Source: an uncultured Lachnospiraceae bacterium
GTDB lineage: Bacteria; Bacillota; Clostridia; Lachnospirales; Lachnospiraceae
Direction of reading: 5' to 3'
DNA: 49,390 nt
Assembly: GCA_946554445.1 (NCBI GenBank)
Contig: CAMNSD010000032.1
Location: forward strand, 1 to 49,390
Part shown: positions 25,075-33,841 of the stretch, in pieces
Numbering within the stretch: the stretch's first letter is position 1
Layout of the letters: every line of letters starts with the position of its first letter
Program-made: the position numbers and the translations under genes
Notes under the pieces: model-generated
What the model saw: the letters and a program-made list of their open reading frames with translations, nothing else
Database searches by the model: none
Told to the model about the DNA's origin: nothing

Positions 25075-25972
25075 ATGTTATTTTATTGATCTGATTGATG
25101 AACTCCTCCACCTGCCGCAGATATTCTCGGTTTCTCCTTGTCTCACCTTTTTGCATTTCCTTGCGGTAATTGCTGGGCGACATTTTTTTCATCTGCCGAA
25201 ACGCTTTCGTAAACACCAGCGGATCCTTGTAACCGCACGACAGGGCTATGCTCTCGATTGGAATGGAGGTTAGCTGCAGAAGTTCCGTTGCCTTTGTGAT
25301 CCTGAAAGTCGTCAAAAACTGCTGCGGCGACATCCCCATAGAATTTTGAAACAGCGTATAGAGATAACTTCTGTTAATGCACACATACTCCGCCACATCC
25401 GTCACCTTGATGGGATTACAGTAATTACTCTGGATAAAAGATACCGCCTTGCGCACATAGACATTTGCCCGGTCGGCTTCGTTTGTCTTCTCTATCCTGC
25501 TGCCCTCCGCGATAATGGACAAAAATACCCCCAGCTGTCCATTCCTTCTAAGATCGTTGGACAAGCCAAAGGTATTATGTTCCATCATATCTTTCACAAT
25601 CCGATAAAGTTCTTCGGATGCATCCGATCTGAAAACAGGCTGTCTGACCGACAACCCAATATTTTCGACATATTCCGCCGCCTGTGTACCGCTGAATCCC
25701 ACCCACACGTAAGTCCAGGGCTCCTTTTCGTCCGCCTGATAAAATGCCAACTCATCAGGTGTGATCAGGAAACCATACCCGGCCTCTAGTGGATACTCTT
25801 TACCTCCTATAGAAAATTTTCCTCTGCCGCTTAAAATATAGTGGATCAGGTAGTGGGGTTTTAGGGCCGGCCCAAAACTGTGCATAGATTCCGTCCTAGA
25901 CAGCCCGCAGCAATTCAAATACAGACTGCCTGTCTGTTCTCCGGCAAACTCCAGCTTATAGGCTTTCTCCAT
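25070..25972 (-). CDS. AraC-family transcriptional regulator with cupin sensor
   Basis: 300 aa. An N-terminal AraC-type cupin ligand-binding domain (about 15-155; HYLIHYILSGRGKF, GYGFLITPDELAFY) and two C-terminal helix-turn-helix motifs (about 185-285) with DVAEYVCINRSYLYTLFQ and SIALSCGYKDPLVFTKAFRQ. It probably senses a sugar and controls galK and galT, which lie immediately downstream. Its start is three bases past the RR-Hpt stop, and its RBS (AAGGAG) lies inside that gene, so the regulators form one transcript. Confidence 0.92.
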   Translation of the reverse strand: MEKAYKLEFAGEQTGSLYLNCCGLSRTESMHSFGPALKPHYLIHYILSGRGKFSIGGKEYPLEAGYGFLITPDELAFYQADEKEPWTYVWVGFSGTQAAEYVENIGLSVRQPVFRSDASEELYRIVKDMMEHNTFGLSNDLRRNGQLGVFLSIIAEGSRIEKTNEADRANVYVRKAVSFIQSNYCNPIKVTDVAEYVCINRSYLYTLFQNSMGMSPQQFLTTFRITKATELLQLTSIPIESIALSCGYKDPLVFTKAFRQMKKMSPSNYRKEMQKGETRRNREYLRQVEEFINQINKITF

Positions 25973-25975
25973 TCC

Positions 25976-27070
25976 TTACGACTCCTTTTCCAGCGCCAGT
26001 CTCCAGGAACGCGCTTCCTTTTTACAGGCGTCATAATCAAACTGATCCACCGCTTTCATAATCCTATCCCTGCGGCCAGACCATGCTTTCCCCAGGTCAT
26101 ATTCCTGCAAGGCTCCTGAAATCTCTTCCCCGCAGTCTATATCATATTCTTCCATACAGTTTTCCAGCCTCTGCAGAAGTGTACGCACTTCATCCCGGTT
26201 AAAACGCTTTTTCCTTCCGGTATAAGATCTGTCGATCCGATACGGTGCAATACTCTGATATAAACTCCTATAGGAAGAGAGTAGTTCCGGCGTACTCAGG
26301 TCAACGGCCCGCCAATCCTCTCTTTTGGCATCAGCCTCCAACGCCTGCGCCACATCCGCCACATCCACAGCGCCCAGATATCTGGCCGAACTTTTTAGAG
26401 AGTGAACTCCCATGATATACACGTCAAGATCTCTCTCTTTCACCGCCTGCTCTATCTGCCCCGCTCGTTCCTCAATGTTGTCGGCAAAATCTGTCAGCAC
26501 TTCCAGATACAATGCCCGGTCATTACCGGAATAAGACATTCCGGTCTCCACATCAATCCCGTCCATTTGCCAATCAGATAAATCCGCCTGCTCCGCATCT
26601 AACCGCTCTTCTTTTGCCTCTTCCTGCGCTAAGACCATCTTATCTTTCGGAATCCACTTAGATAAAATCTTGTCCATACTGGCTTTTTCAACAGGCTTCG
26701 TTATAAAATCATTAACGCCGGACGCCAAAAGCAGTTCCCGGACCTCCTGATCTGCGTTACCTGTCAATGCCACAATGATAAGCCCCTTACACTGCTCTCC
26801 ATCTATGCCCCGAATCTTCTTAGCAGCATCCGCGCCATTCATGTCCGGCATCATATAATCCAGCAGGATCAAATCATAAGAATAATCCCGCACCATCTCC
26901 ACGGCGCGCGCCCCACTGTCCGCCGTCTCGACCTGCATACGGTAGGGCCTGAGCAGTCCCTCCGCCACCTTCAAACTCACCCGGTTGTCGTCCACAATCA
27001 GTATTCTAGCTTCCGGCGCTGTGAAAGAAGCAGCCTGTCCTTCTTTTCCCCTGTATTCTGTCTGTCTCAT
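25976..27070 (-). CDS. Response regulator with C-terminal Hpt domain
   Basis: 364 aa. A receiver domain (about 20-140) with VDDN, phosphoacceptor Asp71 (LILLDYMMPDMNG) and ITKPVEK, followed by a linker and a histidine-phosphotransfer domain with His223 (MGVHSLKSSARYLGA). A charged helical tail follows (about 270-364). There is no kinase or DNA-binding domain, so it is a relay component. The partner kinase is not in the neighbourhood. The start has no good RBS and may be translationally coupled to the upstream receiver gene three bases away. Confidence 0.9.
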   Translation of the reverse strand: MRQTEYRGKEGQAASFTAPEARILIVDDNRVSLKVAEGLLRPYRMQVETADSGARAVEMVRDYSYDLILLDYMMPDMNGADAAKKIRGIDGEQCKGLIIVALTGNADQEVRELLLASGVNDFITKPVEKASMDKILSKWIPKDKMVLAQEEAKEERLDAEQADLSDWQMDGIDVETGMSYSGNDRALYLEVLTDFADNIEERAGQIEQAVKERDLDVYIMGVHSLKSSARYLGAVDVADVAQALEADAKREDWRAVDLSTPELLSSYRSLYQSIAPYRIDRSYTGRKKRFNRDEVRTLLQRLENCMEEYDIDCGEEISGALQEYDLGKAWSGRRDRIMKAVDQFDYDACKKEARSWRLALEKES

Positions 27071-27073
27071 ATG

Positions 27074-27487
27074 TTATAGGACGCTTTTCAGCTTTCCAAG
27101 CAGGGCTTCCTTGGAAATTGGCTTCACAATATATCCCGCCGGATTTAATGCAAGACACTCTGTCACCGTTGACATATCAGACTGGCCTGTCAGGAAAAGG
27201 ACGGGGATATCCTTTGTATCTTCCCTGCTCTGAATCGTCTTCAAAACATCGGCTCCGTTGCACGCAGGCATCAAGTAATCCAACAAGATTAAGTCTGGCT
27301 TATGCTTTTGCAAAAAATCCAACGCCACCTCTCCGGAACTGACTACAGACACCCTGTAAGTATCCTGCAGGTGGTAGCGCAGCGTCTTTAAGACTGACAC
27401 ATCATCATCAATGATCAGCACATGTTTACGGTCAGCTCTGTCATCGGCCGGTTCCAAAATTACATCTGATTCCCTCATAATGATCAC
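27074..27487 (-). CDS. Single-domain response regulator (receiver only)
   Basis: 137 aa, one receiver domain with IDDD, phosphoacceptor Asp70 (LILLDYLMPACNG) and the Lys of IVKPISKEA. No output domain. It probably exchanges phosphate with the Hpt protein encoded immediately downstream. The start is GTG 27487 or ATG 27478; neither has an ideally spaced RBS (AAAGG is 2 or 13 bases away). Confidence 0.88.
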   Translation of the reverse strand: MIIMRESDVILEPADDRADRKHVLIIDDDVSVLKTLRYHLQDTYRVSVVSSGEVALDFLQKHKPDLILLDYLMPACNGADVLKTIQSREDTKDIPVLFLTGQSDMSTVTECLALNPAGYIVKPISKEALLGKLKSVL

Positions 27488-27613
27488 TACCTTTCTCTCA
27501 ACCTACAAATCCTATCTTAATTTCATTGTATCACCTAACAGCACCCATTTCCACAGAAAAATATCGGAATATTCCTATTTATTTACAGATATTGTATCAA
27601 ATCATAAATAACA

Positions 27614-27654
27614 AAAACGGAAGTGTCCTGCGCTCTGTCAAAACCTTCCGTTTT
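27614..27654 (-). terminator. Terminator after amidase gene
   Basis: AAAACGGAAG (27614-27623) and CTTCCGTTTT (27645-27654) form a perfect 10-bp stem with a 21-base loop. The A/T flanks give T-runs on both strands. It lies 14 bases past the amidase stop on the minus strand. Confidence 0.7.
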
Positions 27655-27667
27655 CCCTATTTGCTTC

Positions 27668-28795
27668 TTATTTTATCGACGCCTCATATGCCTCTACATC
27701 AAGGAGCAGCTGCTCCCAAGCATCCTCGTGCTCCACATAGTAGAGTGGGCATTTCTTACCGCCGCAGTCATAATGCCGCAAGATATCTTCTGTAGTAAGA
27801 TCATATTTCTCCAAAAGCCACGCCAGCGTATGTAACAAAGTGTCATATGTCTCCTGCGTAAAAGAACCATCCTCCGCAAGATAACAGCACTCAATGGAGA
27901 TCGAGTCCCCGTTTCTGGTCCGCACAGCATAAGCCTGTTCATCAAAAGGAATACACTGTATGATTTCTCCCTCATATCCAATGATCAAATGCGCGCTGGC
28001 CTCCCGCTCATGCGTCTGTGCCAGATTTGCAAAATAGCTGCGGTTATTCTGCGCCGATGTTTTCGGATTTGCCGTATAGTGGACAAATACGCTTTTAACC
28101 TCATCCAGTTTGGTCCCCGGTCTGGAATAATCATTGACTTCCAGAAAATCCTCCATAATTTCGGGAGGCGCTATTTTTGTGCCGTTTAATTTATCCGACA
28201 GTGTACTGACCTCCTCGTCTTTCTTCGTCGTCTCACGTATCATATCCCGATGAATATAACGGTAGGCCGCTCCTGCCGCCAAATAGACAAGTATCAGGCA
28301 TACCACGATAAAGAGAACTACCACTGCCCGGCTTAAGAAAATCTTTCTGCGTCTCGCCTTACGGCGTTTGATGGACTGTACCGGTTTGGGATTGCCAGCT
28401 TGTGGATAATCCACCGGCAATAAAAACTGCAATTCCTCTTCCGGGCGATGCTGCCTCCTCTGACCGGATTTTCTTTGCGGACGCCTGCTCCTTGCCTGCG
28501 CCTCTTCCCTGACCGGCCTTAACTCTCTTCTCTGCGATCCCTGTCCTGATTCTCTTCTCTCCGGTCTTTGTCCTGACGTTCTTCTCTCCGGTCCCTGTCC
28601 TGATTCTCTTCTCTCCGGTCTTTGTCCTGACGTTCTTCTCTCCGGTCTTTGTCCTGACGTTCTTCTCTCCGGTCCCTGTCCTAATGCTCTTCTCTGTCTC
28701 GGCCGTGGGCTCCTCGCCCCTCCACCTTCTATCCCCCACAGTTCTATCGTTTCCTGCCTGGCAATTCTTCTGTCATCCCTCTGTAGCTGTCCCAT
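27668..28795 (-). CDS. Membrane-anchored N-acetylmuramoyl-L-alanine amidase with Arg-rich repeat tail
   Basis: About 375 aa. The N-terminal cytoplasmic region (1-155) is very basic and includes six 9-residue repeats (residues 39-92; consensus GQ[RG]PERR[TE]S). A membrane helix (about 157-175) follows a run of Arg and Lys, orienting the rest outside. The C-terminal Amidase_2 domain (about 230-375) has zinc-ligand candidates His239 (VFVHYTAN) and the RHYDCGGKKCP motif. It cleaves the peptide stem from muramic acid in peptidoglycan. ATG 28795 was chosen because AGAGGGG lies 6 bases upstream; the frame is open 27 codons further. The basic repeat tail might bind nucleic acid, phospholipid or a divisome protein; that is speculation. 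Confidence 0.85.
   Translation of the reverse strand: MGQLQRDDRRIARQETIELWGIEGGGARSPRPRQRRALGQGPERRTSGQRPERRTSGQRPERRESGQGPERRTSGQRPERRESGQGSQRRELRPVREEAQARSRRPQRKSGQRRQHRPEEELQFLLPVDYPQAGNPKPVQSIKRRKARRRKIFLSRAVVVLFIVVCLILVYLAAGAAYRYIHRDMIRETTKKDEEVSTLSDKLNGTKIAPPEIMEDFLEVNDYSRPGTKLDEVKSVFVHYTANPKTSAQNNRSYFANLAQTHEREASAHLIIGYEGEIIQCIPFDEQAYAVRTRNGDSISIECCYLAEDGSFTQETYDTLLHTLAWLLEKYDLTTEDILRHYDCGGKKCPLYYVEHEDAWEQLLLDVEAYEASIK
28520..28681 (-). repeat. Six 27-bp tandem repeats in amidase gene
   Basis: Six consecutive 27-base units encode the 9-residue repeat of the amidase tail. Two unit types alternate (RPERR and GPERR; TS and ES), which points to duplication of larger blocks. Copy number could vary in-frame between strains. 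Confidence 0.9.
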
Positions 28796-29011
28796 CCTTT
28801 TCCCCTCTTTAGTAACTGCCATCCTGTCGCCGGCATCCATACGCCCTGCCGCACATCTTCTTCCATCTGTATCCATTATAGCCGGGAATTCTTTAAAATA
28901 TCTCTAAAAACCGGCCGGATGTTTTCTTTTACACATCTATATTATTAGAGTGGGAAAATTAAAAAAAGGTTACATAATTTCTTAAAATTTTTTTAAAATT
29001 ATATGATATAT

Positions 29012-31471
29012 TTACTCCTTTGCATGAAGATACTCCACCACGGCAGCATGTAACTCCGAAAGGCCCTGATGGAAAAGTTCCTCATTCTCATAGTCAGCCT
29101 TCAATAATCCGCCAAAAATCTCTTCCATATCAGCCCGTTTATAAACATGCATCGAAGCTGCCAGTTCTGCGTCTGACGGCTGTCTGACATAAATTGCAAC
29201 CTCCTCCACATTGCCGATGGCATAGAACAGCATCGCGGCATTAAAATATATCATATCCAAATCTTCCTGTGGGATACTGCTCGTGGTCATCTCATATTCA
29301 AACCGGACAGAGTAAGGCTTCTCTACTGTCTGCAGGGAAATATCGCCCTTAAAATTAAAGGTTGACGGTACCGGCAGTGCGTTGACCAGCGCGCTTACTT
29401 TGACATTATCGCCTACATAAGGCGTCCGATTTTCCGTCAGGGTATTCAATAATTCCTCCCGTATCTCCCCATTAAGACTTAACACGATTACATCCGCCGA
29501 TGCTTTTTCCAATGCATCACTGATACTTTCCATCTCTTGTAAATATCTGTCCTCGACTTTGCCGTAATCTGCCTTGATATAGACAAAGCATCCCTTATGC
29601 GACAATACATCTATATTGACCTCCTTGGCCGGATAAGTTGTTGTCGTAATAATCTCCTCATTGGGCAGATACTCCACCGCCTCCTCCGATTCATTTTCCT
29701 CGGCAAGTTCCATAGCCTCTAAGCTCTGTCCCTCCTCAAAGGGCAGGAAAATCGTATAGCTTTCCGATTCCTCCGGGGATGGAATCTGGGTTGAATTATT
29801 TTCTTCCGGTACAATAATATATTCTGTTTTCGTATTACTGTCTGTTCCGGGTACATAGATATGTTCTGTCTCTGTATTACTGTCTGTTCCGGGTACATAA
29901 ATATGTTCTGTCTCTGTATTACTGTCTGTTCCGGGTACATAGATATGTTCTGTCTCTGCACTACTGTCCGTTCCCGGCACCCCCTCGGCTTCGTATGAAT
30001 CATCATGTATGATAATATCTTCATGCCATAACGCCCCGGCATCTCTTCCCGATTCCTCTTCCCCTGATGAATAGGGTGTATAGGTATGCTCCGTCACACT
30101 CACTGGTTCCGGAGAAATCCCCAAATATGCCTTTAGAAAATAATTGTCCCCGTAATCACCAATGGGCACGACCTGACGCCCCTCATCCACCAGCTGCAGG
30201 GTATCTTTCAAACTCATTCTGGCAAATCTGCCCACCTCCCGTCTCGACTCCACATGATAAATAACGATGTCGTCCTTTCCATTCTCCATCACCTGCCCGC
30301 AGATGCCGCGAATACTTTCCGGCAGGGGAATCTGCATATCCGCTCCCGTTACGGTATCCGTATCCGGTCCAAAGGCTATGATCCTGACGTTCTCATGGCT
30401 CCTGGTAAAAGCAAACGCAAAAACTACTACCATCACTACCGCCGTCAAAAGCACTGCCATACGGAGCACTTTCGGCTTCTTGGCAATAAAACTAATACGT
30501 TCCCTGACACTCTTTCCACTGCCGGTCATGGTAGTGGCATTACAGAATAGGTCAAAAACCCTCGCCTTTCTGGTAATGATGGAAAGCAGTGTCTCCCCGT
30601 AAGAAATTCTCTCCGTCTCTCCTAAAAGTAAAAGCGCCGCCTCATCACAGGCCAGTTCGCAATCCCGCTTTGACAGGACAGCCGCTGCCCACACAAGGGG
30701 ATGGAACCAATATACTGTCACAAGAATTTCCCGCAATATACCCCAGAAACTGTCACTATGTTTCTTATGACAAAATTCATGTGTCAACACATGGCAGAGT
30801 CTGTCGGTGTCTTTCGCAATATCTGGTGAAAGATAAACTGCTTCCCGGCCAGGCAGCCCATAAAGGCAGGGCGAGACCAGTCCTTCTGTGATATAGACTG
30901 TAACCCGGTCATACATGCCGGCAATCTGCTGTGGCAGTCTCTCCCGCAGTACGGACGCTGCTTCCTCAGACAGTTCCATAACTTTGCGTTCTTTTTTTAA
31001 TCTGCGGCTGAATATCACATTTGTGATAATAATCCACGCTACTGTGATGATCATACCTCCTGTCCATATCATCCCCAGCACATCAATCCAGCTGTAACGA
31101 AGATGTCCTACCATAAAGAAAATAGTCGGGCCATCAGACTGCGCTGCAGCGGCGTCTTTTATCTGGTTATCCTCATCCTCCAACAGATGGTATATGCCGC
31201 TTCGTGAATCAACTGTCACTTGAATCGGCTGTTCCAACTGTTCCACCATCTGATCTGTATGAAGTCCTAGCAGTTGATATCGCTCAATCAATTCTACCGC
31301 CGGCAAATTGATTGGTATGGACACCGGGATGACAAGGCGAAGCGCCACTAAAAGCCAAAGGGCATATTGAAATCTGCTGCCAATCTTCCCCCTGCATATC
31401 CGCCGAACCAGCATAATACATAAGATCAGGACAGATACCATAATAATGATTTCTTTCATGTTATAAGCCAT
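29012..31471 (-). CDS. BlaR1/MecR1-like M56 metalloprotease with repeat linker
   Basis: 819 aa. Four membrane helices (about 5-24, 35-55, 128-152, 330-358) flank an M56 zinc protease with H231, E232 and H235 (LTHEFCHKKHSD) and a downstream ELACDEAALLL. The extracellular part lacks a penicillin-binding sensor domain. It has a Thr/Glu-rich linker with four 14-residue repeats (residues 498-553) and a C-terminal DUF4825-like domain (about 670-800; YVGDNVKVSALVNALPVPS). In the BlaR1 family the sensor activates the protease, which then inactivates the BlaI repressor. The signal here is unknown. It follows the blaI-like gene by 44 bases. A beta-lactam signal is not supported. Confidence 0.85.
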   Translation of the reverse strand: MAYNMKEIIIMVSVLILCIMLVRRICRGKIGSRFQYALWLLVALRLVIPVSIPINLPAVELIERYQLLGLHTDQMVEQLEQPIQVTVDSRSGIYHLLEDEDNQIKDAAAAQSDGPTIFFMVGHLRYSWIDVLGMIWTGGMIITVAWIIITNVIFSRRLKKERKVMELSEEAASVLRERLPQQIAGMYDRVTVYITEGLVSPCLYGLPGREAVYLSPDIAKDTDRLCHVLTHEFCHKKHSDSFWGILREILVTVYWFHPLVWAAAVLSKRDCELACDEAALLLLGETERISYGETLLSIITRKARVFDLFCNATTMTGSGKSVRERISFIAKKPKVLRMAVLLTAVVMVVVFAFAFTRSHENVRIIAFGPDTDTVTGADMQIPLPESIRGICGQVMENGKDDIVIYHVESRREVGRFARMSLKDTLQLVDEGRQVVPIGDYGDNYFLKAYLGISPEPVSVTEHTYTPYSSGEEESGRDAGALWHEDIIIHDDSYEAEGVPGTDSSAETEHIYVPGTDSNTETEHIYVPGTDSNTETEHIYVPGTDSNTKTEYIIVPEENNSTQIPSPEESESYTIFLPFEEGQSLEAMELAEENESEEAVEYLPNEEIITTTTYPAKEVNIDVLSHKGCFVYIKADYGKVEDRYLQEMESISDALEKASADVIVLSLNGEIREELLNTLTENRTPYVGDNVKVSALVNALPVPSTFNFKGDISLQTVEKPYSVRFEYEMTTSSIPQEDLDMIYFNAAMLFYAIGNVEEVAIYVRQPSDAELAASMHVYKRADMEEIFGGLLKADYENEELFHQGLSELHAAVVEYLHAKE
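29813..29980 (-). repeat. Four 42-bp tandem repeats in blaR1-like gene
   Basis: Four units of 42 bases encode VPGTDSNTETEHIY with small changes (SSAETE in the first unit, NTKTEYII in the last). It is an in-frame repeat, so copy-number change would lengthen or shorten the extracellular linker without shifting frame. Confidence 0.9.
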
Positions 31472-31515
31472 TGTGACTCATCCTTTCCACACTTTGCATA
31501 TCCAGGCCATTTATC

Positions 31516-31911
31516 TTAAAACTCCTTATCCCTAGACGCCTTGGCCTGCCCTAAAATATCATAAAGTTCCTGTATTTCCTCTTCTGACAACGCCTGGTCT
31601 TCCACCATGGCGTTGACCATCATGCCAAGACTTCCGCGGTATACCTTCTGCAAAAAACCACGTGTCTCCTGCATGGAAACTTCTTCCCTGGACACTAGCG
31701 GATAAAACACCTTCGCCCGACCACCGTCCCTGTGGGCGATCGCTCCCTTTTTTTCCATCCGGGAAAGCATCGTAATTACGATATGTTTATCCCAGCCGGT
31801 CTCACGCTGCAGCATATTTTTCAGTTCCGTGATCGTACTCTCCCGCTCCCAGAGACAATTCATGATCTTCCATTCTCCATCTGATAAACTGACCATCTGT
31901 TTATCCTCCAC
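31516..31911 (-). CDS. BlaI/MecI/CopY-family repressor
   Basis: 131 aa. A winged helix (about 8-75; LSDGEWKIMNCLWE, NMLQRETGWDKHIVITMLSRMEKKGAI) and a C-terminal dimerisation helix region. It probably represses itself and the adjacent protease gene; the protease would cleave it on signal. RBS GGAGG sits 8 bases before ATG. An 18-bp palindrome overlaps its promoter. Confidence 0.92.
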   Translation of the reverse strand: MEDKQMVSLSDGEWKIMNCLWERESTITELKNMLQRETGWDKHIVITMLSRMEKKGAIAHRDGGRAKVFYPLVSREEVSMQETRGFLQKVYRGSLGMMVNAMVEDQALSEEEIQELYDILGQAKASRDKEF

Positions 31912-31940
31912 TTAACCTTTTTCCCGGTTGTTCAACAATC

Positions 31941-31989
31941 GGTATACTTGTGTATACCTAATAATACTCTTTGGGTATACATGTGTCAA
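31941..31989 (-). promoter_or_regulatory. blaI-like promoter with operator palindrome
   Basis: On the minus strand TTGACA (31989-31984) and TATTAT (31966-31961) are 17 bases apart. Two bases after the -10 is a perfect palindrome GGTATAC-ACAA-GTATACC (31958-31941), and a related half-site ATGTATACCC lies between -35 and -10. BlaI-type repressors bind TACA/TGTA-rich dyads, so this fits an autoregulated operon. Confidence 0.85.
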
Positions 31990-32041
31990 CCCTTTTCTAT
32001 CCACATATCGTTTGTCTTTTTTACGATGGACTCTGTAAACC

Positions 32042-32072
32042 AAAAAAGATGCCTGCCACAACGACAGACATC
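32042..32072 (-). terminator. Intrinsic terminator after the 149-aa gene
   Basis: On the minus strand GATGTCTGTC and GGCAGGCATC pair over ten positions, two of them G-U, with loop GTTGT, followed by TTTTTT. It lies about 54 bases past the stop at 32126. The rest of 31990-32125 shows no gene. Confidence 0.8.
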
Positions 32073-32125
32073 CTCAAGAAAGCGATTTTTCATAAAACTA
32101 CTTCCAATTTCCTAACACATTTTAT

Positions 32126-32575
32126 TTAATACCCCTCACTATACTTCCGATACAACTCCTCCAGCTGCGCCTGGTCTTCCGCCGAAACACTGCCTTCCAG
32201 ATATTCTCTTACTTCTGCTAAAGATTCCTCGTCTACGCCATCGCTCACAATCTCCATGCAGTCCGATAAGGTATCGCTGTCCGCGTATTTCTCGATGATA
32301 TCCTCCGCTTTCTTTTTATCAGCTTCCTCCATGTTATTCACGATTTCTTTTGCCTTTTCGGCCGCCTGCGGATCGCCGCTGCTTTCCAGGGCCTTCTGCA
32401 CAGCTTGCTCCATGACTTCCTGCGTTACTTTTTCTTTAACAACTGTTTTGACCTTATTAGTCAATGAGCCGCTGGCAATTCCGATAATAACAACAATACA
32501 GGCTATGATCAGCAGGCTCAAGAATATGATCGTGCCATAACCCTTCTTCTTTCTACGCTTTTTTCTCCTGCTCAT
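32126..32575 (-). CDS. Single-pass membrane protein, acidic helical C-terminus
   Basis: 149 aa. A very basic N-terminus (MSRRKKRRKKKGYG), one membrane helix (about 14-35) and a long helical acidic extracellular domain (about 40-149) rich in Glu and Lys. No family recognised. The basic head and single helix suggest an N-in membrane anchor. It lies between the blaR/blaI-like pair and the phosphonate operon, 138 bases after the ppd stop, and is closed by a strong terminator. Confidence 0.75.
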   Translation of the reverse strand: MSRRKKRRKKKGYGTIIFLSLLIIACIVVIIGIASGSLTNKVKTVVKEKVTQEVMEQAVQKALESSGDPQAAEKAKEIVNNMEEADKKKAEDIIEKYADSDTLSDCMEIVSDGVDEESLAEVREYLEGSVSAEDQAQLEELYRKYSEGY

Positions 32576-32713
32576 TTGACCTGCGAAACTCCTTCCTTAC
32601 GAAAATCCCCCTGCATATGTTTTACTGCCCTGTTCCTTATCACTATACTCTGAAACACAATCTCCTCTCGGTATTTTATGTTTCATTGCTATATTTCACT
32701 ACTATTTCCAACT

Positions 32714-33841
32714 TTATTGATTATTTAAAAACTGCATAAATCCTTCTTTGTTTTCCTTTGCACTCTCCTTAGGTCTTCCCAAATCACTGCGAGATCCTAA
32801 AGAAACAGGAATCTCAAAGAATACAGGCCCTTTCTCTTCCTGGATGCGCTTGCCAATCTGGTCTACCGCCCCCAGCGTTTCCAGCTTATCTACAATCTTA
32901 TACCCAGCCGCCTTAGCAATCTCGGCAAAGGATGTCTGCTGACAGCCTGTGGGCATGGCGCCCACCGACTCATGGGCCATATTGTTGATGACAATATGAT
33001 AAAAATTCTCCGGCGCCTGGGAAGCTATGAAAGGCATGGCGCCCATATGCATCAGGGCTGCGCCGTCCCCGTCAATACAGACCACCGTCTTATCCGGCCT
33101 CTTTGCCGCCACACCCAGGGCAATCATGGAAGCGTGTCCCATACCACCCACCGTCATAAAGAGATTCTCATGATTACCATAAATCTTATCGCTCTGTTCA
33201 TACAATTCACGAGAAATCTTACCGGTAGTAGACACGATTGCCGTCTCGCGGGGCAGTGCCTGCAAAATATGTCCCAGCACTTCTTCCCGTTCCATGGGAT
33301 TACCGTTGGACCAGGTAAAAGGCGCCTCCTTCTCAAAAGTTCCCTTCTTTACGATGATGGCAAATTGGTCTCCTCTTTCCAGAATCCGACCGGCTTCCTG
33401 GAGGATATCCTCCATCTCTTCCCATGTTGTGTTCTGGTCGATCACGCTGTAAGTGACAGCAAGAGTCTCAAACAGTTCACAGGTAATCTTACCTTGAAAT
33501 ACATGCTGTGGTTCATCCTTGACGCCGGGTTCTCCCCGCCATCCCACAATAAACAGCATAGGGATCCCGTAAACATCCCCATTTGCCAAAGACGCCAACG
33601 GATTGACGATGTTACCGATACCGGAATTCTGCAGATATACACAGGCCGGTTTTCCGGAAGCCAGGTAAGAGCCTATGGCAACACCCACTGCCGAGCCTTC
33701 ATTGGCCGTCACATAATGCCACAGACTGCCTTCGTACGTCTGCAGACCGTCACAGAACTGTTTCAAGGTAGAATCCGGTACACCTGCGATGGTGTCGATT
33801 CCCATATTTTCCAACTGCGATAATACTTTAGATGCTTTCAT
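32714..33841 (-). CDS. aepY: Phosphonopyruvate decarboxylase
   Basis: A thiamine-diphosphate enzyme of 375 aa that decarboxylates phosphonopyruvate to phosphonoacetaldehyde, the step that pulls the unfavourable PEP mutase reaction forward. N-terminal pyrimidine-binding domain: TANEGSAVGVAIG with the conserved Glu and QNSGIGNIVNPLASL. C-terminal TDP-binding motif: CIDGDGAALMHMGAMPFIA, and VINNMAHESVGAMPTG. It overlaps the upstream cytidylyltransferase gene by 14 bases. Last gene of the apparent AEP operon. Confidence 0.93.
   Translation of the reverse strand: MKASKVLSQLENMGIDTIAGVPDSTLKQFCDGLQTYEGSLWHYVTANEGSAVGVAIGSYLASGKPACVYLQNSGIGNIVNPLASLANGDVYGIPMLFIVGWRGEPGVKDEPQHVFQGKITCELFETLAVTYSVIDQNTTWEEMEDILQEAGRILERGDQFAIIVKKGTFEKEAPFTWSNGNPMEREEVLGHILQALPRETAIVSTTGKISRELYEQSDKIYGNHENLFMTVGGMGHASMIALGVAAKRPDKTVVCIDGDGAALMHMGAMPFIASQAPENFYHIVINNMAHESVGAMPTGCQQTSFAEIAKAAGYKIVDKLETLGAVDQIGKRIQEEKGPVFFEIPVSLGSRSDLGRPKESAKENKEGFMQFLNNQ

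Noticed and set aside
28520..28681. Short regular repeats as a CRISPR array
   Set aside because: They are in-frame 27-bp units with no spacers, coding for a peptide repeat. The same holds for 29813-29980 (42-bp units).
29012..31911. Beta-lactam resistance operon
   Set aside because: Only BlaR1/BlaI-like regulators are present; there is no beta-lactamase or penicillin-binding sensor domain.
32972..33823. 283-aa plus-strand open frame
   Set aside because: It is antisense to the phosphonopyruvate decarboxylase gene, which has clear TDP motifs.
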